DNA of 64,000 nucleotides, from assembly GCA_037349105.1 (NCBI GenBank), contig JAYJMM010000112.1, positions 1,860,001 through 1,924,000 of the forward strand, read 5' to 3'. Made by a program: the position numbers and the translations under genes. This DNA is from Limnomonas spitsbergensis (lineage: Eukaryota > Chlorophyta > Chlorophyceae > Chlamydomonadales). The notes below the pieces were generated by a model. It ran no database searches and was not told the DNA's origin. It saw only the letters and a list, made by a program, of their open reading frames with translations. Every line of letters starts with the position of its first letter. Position 1 is the stretch's first letter. Of the stretch, positions 11,771 through 20,434 are shown piece by piece.

Positions 11771-12196
11771 CCGAGCAGGGGGTACGAGGAGGAGGATTTA
11801 CAGCAGGCCAAGGGGCTTTTGTGTCTGGACAAGAGGCAGCAGCGAAGCTGTCGTCTGGATGGTTGCGCCCGCCAGCAGTCATCCCCATGGGGGGTACCAG
11901 CAGGAGGGGTGCCTGCAGCCAGCAGGAGAGCTGGCACAGCGGCAACACCACTGGCAGGGAAGAGCCGCCCGCGGAGGACGACCCGCAGGCGGCTGAGATG
12001 ATCGACATGTTCCAGCCGGGGGGAGTAGTGGAGCCGCCCGCGGAGTACGTCAAGACCAAGGAGGGGTGGCTGCTGGGCCAGCACCCCGACTTCACTGCGG
12101 AGGCAGCAGGAGAGCCTGGAACAGAGCCTCCGGGATCGCCAAGGAGCATTCGCTTACTCCATGGAGGATCTACCAGGCTACTGCGGCACGCAGGGC

Positions 12197-13235
12197 CTGG
12201 ACACAGCTTGCCTGTCGAGTGGGGCTGTGCGGGCCATGGAGACCGAGGGAGTCGTCCTTTTCGAGCCCTTTGGAGGTATGTGCTCAGGGCTGGAGATGGT
12301 GCTCAGGGCAGGTATCCCAGTGGTGCAGTACTTGTATGCTGATATCAGTGAGGAAGTCAGAGAGATCGCAGGGGGTCGCCTGTTGCAGTTGCACAGGAGA
12401 TACCCTCAGTTGCTTCCGGTCAAAGCGTTTGATAAGGCTTTCAGAGCGTTGCCCCAAGATGTGTATGCCATTACGGCGGAGCACCTCCAGGAGGCGGGTG
12501 CCCAGGAGGGGCGCCAGTGGTTCATGGTAGCAGGCTGGGAGTGCCAGGACCTCTCGTCAGCTGGCAAGGGGCGTGGGCTCGCGGGAGAGAGAAGCAAGTC
12601 TTTCTTCCCGTTAGTCAAGCTGTTGGGTACACTACAGTTCCTGCAGGGGCCTAGGCCGCCAGCGTACCTGATTGAGAATGTGGCCATGCAATTGAATCAG
12701 AAGAGTGTGAAGGCCAGTGTTGAGGCTTTTCAGGAGGTGTGCAGGATTCTGGGGACACCGGCGTTGTTTGACGCAGCGCAGGTGGGGTCTTACGCCCACC
12801 GCACCCGCAACTATTGGGGGAATATCGCCCCTGCAGCAGATATTGAGTTTGTGATTCGTGCGTCGACCAGACCCCACGAGGGGATAGTAGACGACATTCT
12901 GGACAAGGGCAGCAAGGCCCAGGTAGTCTCATGTCCGGACAATGGGGGGTACCGCATCAACGTAACGGGCCAGCCCAGGAAGGTGCTGCCATGTTTGATG
13001 GCCACGCCCTCATCATATTCTTTTCGAAACGGGCAAAATGGGATGGTGTACAGACCCATGGGGGACTTGCAGGAGCCCAACGCAAACGAGCGTGAGCGAG
13101 CCATGGGGTACGCTGTGGGGTCCACATTGCCGCGCCCAGACTTCCCAGAGGCAGCCAGGAGGGCAGCCTTGGGCAGGTGCATGGATTCGTGGGCACTGGG
13201 TGCATGGCTCAATGTGGCACTTGAGTGTGCTACAA
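12197..13235 (+). other. Copy 1 C5 DNA methyltransferase domain
   Basis: The motifs of C5 cytosine methyltransferases appear in order. They are motif I (LFEPFGGMCSGLE, SAM binding), motif IV with the catalytic Cys (GWECQDLSSAGKGRG), motif VI (YLIENVAMQ), motif VIII (HRTRNYWGN), and a motif IX/X-like end (ERERAMGYAVGST then RCMDSWALGAW). The residue before the catalytic Cys is Glu where Pro is usual. In this copy the domain directly follows the pre-RT segment because RT-RH is missing. Confidence 0.88.
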
Positions 13236-13739
13236 TCATACCAGAGGAATTGAAACGCAGGGCAAGGCTGCCAGGCCCGGACAGGGACCCAGTGCTGGGT
13301 GCAACTTTGATGTCCAGCCACTATGCCCTTGCTTCTGCAGGAAACGCATGCTCTGGCAGCGGAGAAGTGGCCGCGTCATACAGGCAGTGCCTGGGAGAAT
13401 CGGCTGCGGCAGACTGGGCCGACGCGGCACAGGAACCAGGTGGGAACACGCCTGAGGAACAAGTTGATGTTGAAATCGTGGTGACCAGGGACACAGAGGG
13501 TGAGAAGGACCCGCCAGGATGCCCTGCAGGACCATCGGTCAGGGTTGATGTGTGGGCAGATGAACCTGTTTTGAGGTTTCTCCGTGAGAAGACATTTGTT
13601 CAGGGAACAGAGCTAGGAGAACAGACCAGAATACAGCGCAGAGCTGCGCCATTCCAGTGGGAATCAGAGAGGGGAGGAGTGCTGATGAGACTCATGCCTG
13701 ACGGTAGACGTTGTGTGGTGCCCATGCCAGAGGACAGGC

Positions 13740-14830
13740 TTGCAGTGATCCAGACAGCCCATGCCGGTACGGGCCATTTTGGCAGCCACCGCACGGCCTT
13801 CATGGTCATGCAGCAGCATTGGTGGCGGGGGCTCAGAGCAGCAGTCAAGAAGGCAGTGCAGGAATGTGGTGTGTGTGACAGGGCCAGGGCGTCCACATTC
13901 AATCACATACAGCCCAACCTGCACCCACTACCCATTGAGGGGTTGTTTTTCCGGTGGGGAGTGGACCTGTGTGGTCCATTTACGACCACTTCCAGGGGCA
14001 ATATGTTTGTGATGGTTTGTGTGGAGCATTACTCCAAATGGGTGGAGATGATCCCCATTCCAAGCAAGGCGTCTGATGTGACGGCCTTAGCGTTCTTTCA
14101 AAATGTTGTTGCACGATTCGGGGGATGCGCAGAAGTGGTGACAGACCAGGGAACAGAGTTCCAGGGTGAATTTCAGGACATGTTGTTGGACTGTTTCATT
14201 GACCACCGCACCACTTCTGCCAACCACCCCCAGGCAGACGGGCTATCAGAGAGGGCTGTCCAGACCCTCAAGGCAGGCCTGCGCAAGTGCTGCGAGGAGG
14301 GCAGCAGCGACGAGTCCTGGGACAAGATGGTGCCCTGGGTAGCCCTAGGCTTCCGGTGCTCGCCGCAGCAGGCCACGCGCATGGCGCCGTACGAGGTGCT
14401 GTTCGGGCAGAGACCCACCTTTCCCTCCAGAGTGGGGGCGGACCTCTGGAGCACAGCCAAGGTGGCAACAGCAGAGGAGGCAGCAGACCTGCTCTTGGCC
14501 AGAGTGGCCAGGATCAAAGAGGCACTGCCAGTCGCGGGTGAGCATCTAAAAATTGCGCAGCACCGCGACAAGCTGCGATATGCACGCATTCGTGGGGGAG
14601 GGTATGTCCCCCAGGTCAGGCGTTTTGCAGAGGGAGATTACGTGTATGTGAAGTATTCATCAGAGCGACGCAGCCTCGATCCCAAGGCCAGGCCTGAGAT
14701 CCTCAGGGTCAAAACATTGGGGGCGACGGGAACCTTGGTGTTGGAGGGGGCAGATGGCCTCACAGTAACAGAGAATGCTGTCAATTGTTCTCCATGCCAC
14801 TTGCCCAACCTCAGGGGAGTGGTTGATTTC
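13740..14830 (+). other. Copy 1 integrase domain
   Basis: An HHCC zinc-binding N-terminus is present (HAGTGHFGSH, then CGVC). The DDE core follows with Asp in VDLCGPF (about 13963), Asp in VVTDQGTEF (about 14142) and Glu in DGLSERAVQ (about 14247). The second Asp to Glu spacing of about 35 residues is as expected. The C-terminal part (GDYVYVKYSS and onward) resembles the GPY/F-type tail of Ty3/gypsy integrases. The role is insertion of element DNA into the host genome. Confidence 0.9.
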
Positions 14831-14860
14831 AGTGGAACCAGACCCAATAACAGCCTGTCA

Positions 14861-15001
14861 TGCGAGGTGTGCCAGCTGCCTGATCGCGGAGAGGTGATGC
14901 TTTTGTGTGATGCCTGCAATACAGGGTGGCACATGGATTGCTTGGTACCAGTACTCGAGGAGGTGCCCGAGGGCGAGTGGTTGTGCCCAACTTGCGCGCC
15001 T
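14861..15001 (+). other. Copy 1 PHD finger
   Basis: The C4HC3 pattern is complete: CEVC, then LLCDAC, then GWHMDC, then WLCPTC. PHD fingers commonly read the histone H3 tail. Here the domain sits at the C-terminal side of the integrase, where chromodomains sit in many Ty3/gypsy elements. A role in choosing chromatin targets is the natural inference. Copy 1 also keeps the basic, Arg-rich tail after it in frame to the stop at 15352. Confidence 0.9.
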
Positions 15002-15352
15002 AAGGACAAGGGAGCTGAGCCCGCGGCAAGGGCAGGACCCGCTGCAGAAGATCGCAGTTTGCAGGTCCAGGGGAGGCCGAGCCCAGCAGCCAGAGCGGCT
15101 GCCAGGACAGCCCAGGAGGCCAACGTCATGGACAGGCCTGAGGTGGAAGTCATGGCCACCAACCCAGCAACAAGGCAAATGGAGCGGGGCATCGCAAGAC
15201 CAATGGCGAACGGATTATACGACATCTCGTACACCACTGGCCGGGGAGAGGCCAATGTCACCCCGAGAGCAGTTACAAGAAGGGCTAAGGTGGCCAAAGA
15301 AGCAGCAAGGGAGGAAGAGGAGTCAGCCCTTGAAGAGCTTACCGAGACCTGA

Positions 15353-16264
15353 GGCCGAGCCCAGAGCGGCAAGGCCGCTGAGCACGTGACGTCACCCACG
15401 CCGTAACTGGCAAGGAGCGGGCAGGCGCCTACAGAGCAGGAATGCAGACGCAGCGCGGCTTGTCCTAGTACCCGGCAGGCAGTGGGCCGACAGCCAGCGG
15501 ACCAAAGACGGAAGATGCAGGAGTGGATTTAAATCTATCGCAGCAGCATAGTGAAAATTTTGTTCTCCAAACACCATAGCAGCAAGGCTACGGTAGTACA
15601 TATGTTATGACGATGATGAGCGAGGAGAACTAGTCAACTCGGGCAATGGTAGCACAGTAGGGGGCGGATCACGCTGCTACGGCGCACAATTCCTGTGGCC
15701 CTTGAAGACCAGGCGGCTATGGCGCAGTGGGGCGAGAGCAGCGGTTGTTCTTAGCTTGACCTGATAAACTTTGAAATTTCTCTGTTTGCTAGCCAGTAGT
15801 GGGCTGAACAGCTTGAATTTGTAGGATTCTGCGCGTTGCGCTTCAGCTGAGACTCGGTGGATTTTTTTTAGTTCTGTTTGAAGAAGGCCTGAACCAGGCA
15901 GATTTGCTGAGACGATTTGAGCTTCTACGTACATATTTTTCCAGAAGTTTCTTTCAGTACCGATACCTTTTTCCGGCTCCCAGCGCATGCCTTTAGGCTT
16001 AACGCTGAGGAGCGGGGGGGCGAGTGAAGTAGTGGGGGCGGTACCCTCAAGACAGGGACACCCAGGCCTTACCCCTAGGCAGAGAGACTTCCTGCTAGGG
16101 CTGAACCTTACAGTAGCCAGTTACAGCTCCTGTCTGAAGTACAAGGAGTCTGTGTGTACGGTAATGTACCGTGTTTATGAGTAGAAGGACACCTCTCTAA
16201 GGCGCCTTTACCGGAGATTCAGGAGTTTACCATATTAGCCCGTTTACTGCTTTATGGTGCGACA
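15353..16264 (+). other. Copy 1 3' region
   Basis: This 0.9-kb stretch lies after the polyprotein stop. I see no coding signal; short open frames are chance. It holds a T-rich run near 15860 and ends GGTGCGACA, the mirror of the leader start. It recurs in inverse orientation at 19564-20471 and 41881-42788, and its last 243 bp recur at 58267-58509. Confidence 0.7.
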
Positions 16265-16270
16265 GCTGTC
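16261..16270. repeat. Unit junction palindrome GACAGCTGTC
   Basis: The last bases of one unit (GACA) and the first of the next (TGTC) are joined by GC, giving a perfect 10-bp palindrome. The same junction occurs at 19558-19567 and 41875-41884. It resembles end-to-end joining of linear element DNA carrying one extra base per end. Confidence 0.8.
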
Positions 16271-17922
16271 ACAGTATATTACCGTATACGTGACAGAACC
16301 GTTGGAGCCGCCACTAGCGGCCACGGAGCCTCCGCAGCTTCTCTGCGGAATCTCCGGGTTTGAGCTGAGACCTAGAAACCCGCTTACGCAGGTTGATTTG
16401 ACAGGTTCTACCGTACTCTGAATTGGGCCTGCCGGGTCCCTGTATCCCGGCAATTGCCTAGGCTAGTTACTTCGTCCCTTTCTAAAGGACAGACCTCTAT
16501 TTGTAACAAGCACCGGCCGTCTTCGAGACCAGCAGCTTTCACTGAAGTCAGTACCTTAATCCGAGTCAAGCCTAGCTCAGCCTCAGCTGATCTAGCTGGA
16601 GACAAGTACCCCAGTAGAGAACCGAGACCCTTCCGAAGAAGAAGTACGCAGTCTACGTCCCGTCTACCTCACCGCGTGTTGCGCGGTAAGTGCCCTTAAC
16701 ATAGCCCAGCTGGATCGCGCCCAGACGGCCAGAAGGCCTATGCTACCTTAGTCAATTGTTATACATACAAACAACCAGTTAGCTGCTTAACTCGCTGAGC
16801 ACTCGCAGCCAGTGAAGAGTCACTGAGCCTGCCCGTAGGCGTCCATCACTGCCGTGAGGAAAGAAGTCCGCCACGGACCTGAAGCGCACATCGCGTGTCC
16901 TTTAGAAAGGGACGAAGTGGATTGAGCCTGATCAGCTTAATTTGCCAATTCCTGCTAAAGGTGCTTGTGCAGCGAAATTGGAAATTTGTTTGCATGCAAA
17001 CGACCTTGGACAGCATTTGAACTGCACTTTGCTGTGGTAATCTCCATAGAGAGATTGCCAAGTTAAACCCTGAGAATCACTGAGCGTGGCAGCTTAGTGT
17101 TGAGTCCAGGAGTGGCTTGAAGATCTGGCTGTGGATTTATACACCCAGCAGATAATTTCCTGTGTGACTGCAGATTGTGATCAGGTGGATCCAATCTTTC
17201 ATCATTGACAGAAGTGAACTTGTGGATAGAACATCCAAGTTTGAAATCTTGTGGGTGTGCCAAAGGATCCCCGCAGGAACGCAGAGCTGAGCGGACACTA
17301 CGCAAGAGGCAACATCCACGCAGGGCGTGTGACATTCACGCGGGACGCGAGACATCTAGAAGCAGCCCGACCAGCAAGGTGGGGAGAACTGAAAGGGCGA
17401 AGGAGGATTCCGCCAGATTAAAACTAGTGAGCAGAAAAGCAGGAAGGCGAGGCCTAACCTGCATAGTGCTGTACCTGCCATCCGATCTTGACTTGCAAGC
17501 CCTCACCAGATTGCAGTAGGAACAAGGGAGCAGAAGCCTAGCGTTAGCAGATCTTGTAGAGGGTGTCGCCAGCACGCTTGCAGGACCGTGCGGTTCGTTA
17601 ATTGCCTGTAGATATGACAGACGTAGATCTAAATCCCGATAGGCACCAGCACCCTGACGCCCAAAGGAGAAGTGGGCGTCTGAGGGGGCTGGAGCCGGGT
17701 GTAAACCTGATGGAAGCTAGTGATGAGATGGCTGCAGAAGCCCTGTTAATGGCGGAGAAGCTGGCAGGGCCAGCGGAACCATTTGCAGAGGTGCCTGAGC
17801 CGGGCCGCGTACCGCCCAGAGAGGCAGGGGCGCAGGCAGATGGTGCAGTGCTCGTAACGCGCAAAGGCATTGGTCGGGGGGGTCCATTGCCCGCTGGTTC
17901 AGACAGCAGTCTGAATTTCGAG
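16267..17922 (+). mobile_element. Partial second unit, 5' part
   Basis: This segment repeats 504-2159 almost perfectly (one difference noticed by eye, near 16349). It includes the leader and the first about 100 Gag codons (ATG at 17614), and then breaks off after the hairpin TTCAGACAGCAGTCTGAA. It forms the left arm of a large inverted repeat. It could be called a 3' LTR of copy 1, but it runs into coding sequence and does not end in CA. Confidence 0.8.
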
Positions 17923-17931
17923 GGTCTTTCA

Positions 17932-19561
17932 CCAGCGGGCAATGGACCCCCCCGACCAATGCCTTTGCGCGTTACGAGCACTGCACCATCTGCCTGCGCC
18001 CCTGCCTCTCTGGGCGGTACGCGGCCCGGCTCAGGCACCTCTGCAAATGGTTCCGCTGGCCTGCCAGCTTCTCCGCCATTAACAGGGCTTCTGCAGCCAT
18101 CTCATCACTAGCTTCCATCAGGTTTACACCCGGCTCCAGCCCCCTCAGACGCCCACTTCTCCTTTGGGCGTCAGGGTGCTGGTGCCTATCGGGATTTAGA
18201 TCTACGTCTGTCATATCTACAGGCAATTAACGAACCGCACGGTCCTGCAAGCGTGCTGGCGACACCCTCTACAAGATCTGCTAACGCTAGGCTTCTGCTC
18301 CCTTGTTCCTACTGCAATCTGGTGAGGGCTTGCAAGTCAAGATCGGATGGCAAGTACAGCACTATGCAGGTTAGGCCTCGCCTTCCTGCTTTTCTGCTCA
18401 CTAGTATTAATCTGGCGGAATCCTCCTTCGCCCTTTCAGTTCTCCCCACCTTGCTGGTCGGGCTGCTTCTAGATGTCTCGCGTCCCGCGTGAATGTCACA
18501 CGCCCTGCGTGGATGTTGCCTCTTGCGTAGTGTCCGCTCAGCTCTGCGTTCCTGCGGGGATCCTTTGGCACACCCACAAGATTTCAAACTTGGATGTTCT
18601 ATCCACAAGTTCACTTCTGTCAATGATGAAAGATTGGATCCACCTGATCACAATCTGCAGTCACACAGGAAATTATCTGCTGGGTGTATAAATCCACAGC
18701 CAGATCTTCAAGCCAAGCCTGGACTCAACACTAAGCTGCCACGCTCAGTGATTCTCAGGGTTTAACTTGGCAATCTCTCTATGGAGATTACCACAGCAAA
18801 GTGCAGTTCAAATGCTGTCCAAGGTCGTTTGCATGCAAACAAATTTCCAATTTCGCTGCACAAGCACCTTTAGCAGGAATTGGCAAATTAAGCTGATCAG
18901 GCTAAATCCACTTCGTCCCTTTCTAAAGGACACGCGATGTGCGCTTCAGGTCCGTGGCGGACTTCTTTCCTCACGGCAGTGATGGACGCCTACGGGCAGG
19001 CTCAGTGACTCTTCACTGGCTGCGAGTGCTCAGCGAGTTAAGCAGCTAACTGGTTGTTTGTATGTATAACAATTGACTAAGGTAGCATAGGCCTTCTGGC
19101 CGTCTGGGCGCGATCCAGCTGGGCTATGTTAAGGGCACTTACCGCGCAACACGCGGTGAGGTAGACGGGACGTAGACTGCGTACTTCTTCTTCGGAAGGG
19201 TCTCGGTTCTCTACTGGGGTACTTGTCTCCAGCTAGATCAGCTGAGGCTGAGCTAGGCTTGACTCGGATTAAGGTACTGACTTCAGTGAAAGCTGCTGGT
19301 CTCGAAGACGGCCGGTGCTTGTTACAAATAGAGGTCTGTCCTTTAGAAAGGGACGAAGTAACTAGCCTAGGCAATTGCCGGGATACAGGGACCCGGCAGG
19401 CCCAATTCAGAGTACGGTAGAACCTGTCAAATCATCCTGCGTAAGCGGGTTTCTAGGTCTCAGCTCAAACCCGGAGACTCCGCAGAGAAGCTGCGGAGGC
19501 TCCGTGGCCGCTAGTGGCGGCTCCAACGGTTCTGTCACGTATACGGTAATATACTGTGACA
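17932..19561 (-). mobile_element. Inverted 5' unit fragment
   Basis: Read on the minus strand this begins TGTCACAG at 19561 and runs through the leader into the first about 97 Gag codons, stopping at 17932. It is joined through GC (19562-19563) to the 3' end of copy 2, so copy 2, like copy 1, is followed head to tail by the start of another unit. Confidence 0.8.
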
Positions 19562-19563
19562 GC

Positions 19564-20434
19564 TGTCGCACCATAAAGCAGTAAACGGGCTAATATGGTA
19601 AACTCCTGAATCTCCGGTAAAGGCGCCTTAGAGAGGTGTCCTTCTACTCATAAACACGGTACATTACCGTACACACAGACTCCTTGTACTTCAGACAGGA
19701 GCTGTAACTGGCTACTGTAAGGTTCAGCCCTAGCAGGAAGTCTCTCTGCCTAGGGGTAAGGCCTGGGTGTCCCTGTCTTGAGGGTACCGCCCCCACTACT
19801 TTACTCGCCCCCCGCTCCCCAGCGTTAAGCCCTCCGGGCATGCGCGGGGAGCCGGAAAAGGGGTGGTACTGAAAGAACTTCTGGAAAAATAAGACGTAGA
19901 AGCTCAAATCGTCTCAGCAAATCTGCCTGGTTCAGGCCTTCTTCAAACAGAACTAAAAAAAATCCACCGAGTCTCAGCTGAAGCGCAACGCGCAGAATCC
20001 TACAAATTCAAGCTGTTCAGCCCACTACTGGCTAGCAAACAGAGAAATTTCAAAGTTTATCAGGTCAAGCTAAGAACAACCGCTGCTCTCGCCCCACTGC
20101 GCCATAGCCGCCTGGTCTTCAAGGGCCACAGGAATTGTGCGCCGTAGCAGCGTGATCCGCCCCCTACTGTGCTACCATTGCCCGAGTTGACTAGTTCTCC
20201 TCGCTCATCATCGTCATAACATATGTACTACCGTAGCCTTGCTGCTATGGTGTTTGGAGAACAAAATTTTCACTATGCTGCTGCGATAGATTTAACTCCA
20301 CTCCTGCATCTTCCGTCTTTGGTCCGCTGGCTGTCGGCCCACTGCCTGCCGGGTACTAGGACAAGCCGCGCTGCGTCTGCATTCCTGCTATGTAGGCGCC
20401 TGCCCGCTCCTTGCCAGTTACGGCGTGGGTGACG
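19564..20434 (-). other. Copy 2 3' region
   Basis: This is the reverse-complement equivalent of 15353-16264 and holds no gene. The polyprotein frame here closes at 20435 because of an upstream frameshift; the ancestral stop is at 20472-20474. Confidence 0.65.

Larger units (their letters stand above)
1851..15352 (+). pseudogene. Copy 1 polyprotein Gag-DNMT-IN-PHD, broken
   Basis: The order is Gag, zinc knuckles, unknown region, hydrophobic segment, methyltransferase, integrase and PHD finger. PR and RT-RNase H are missing at precise splice-like junctions (6163/6164 and 12194/12195). The frame is also broken by apparent point lesions relative to copies 2-4: +1 near 2383, loss of one T in the T run near 3350, +4 near 3624, TGG to TGA at 8581-8583, CAA to TAA near 8857, and +1 near 12102. 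The 3' part, 12161-15352, stays open for 1,063 codons through DNMT, IN and PHD to the natural stop. It cannot make one full polyprotein as it stands. Start ATG 1851 is chosen because the frame is closed at 1836. Confidence 0.85.
504..16264 (+). mobile_element. Retroelement copy 1, domain-deleted unit
   Basis: This 15,761-bp unit begins TGTCACAG and ends GGTGCGACA. It has a 1.35-kb leader, a broken polyprotein (1851-15352) and a 0.9-kb 3' region. Compared with copies 2 and 3 it lacks the protease block (junction 6163/6164) and the RT-RNase H block (junction 12194/12195), both with splice-like borders. With these restored the unit would be about 18.2 kb. No direct LTR pair is visible within the unit. 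The 1.63 kb at its start does recur head to tail at 16267, which could alternatively be read as an LTR-like duplication. Confidence 0.8.
16267..19561. repeat. 1.63-kb inverted repeat with 34-nt loop
   Basis: The arms are about 16267-17897 and 17932-19561, near-perfect reverse complements. The loop 17898-17931 contains the small hairpin TTCAGACAGCAGTCTGAA and about 9 bp of filler. The arrangement fits fold-back priming during cDNA synthesis, or a template switch. Confidence 0.9.

Noticed and set aside
8914..12342. Stand-alone gene starting at Met 8914
   Set aside because: It is the continuation of the polyprotein after two nonsense changes; copies 2 and 3 read straight through.
16267..17897. 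Interpretation as a conventional 3' LTR of copy 1
   Set aside because: It extends into the Gag coding region, does not end in CA, and the cluster's outer right end is not an LTR end. Kept as an alternative, not as the main call.
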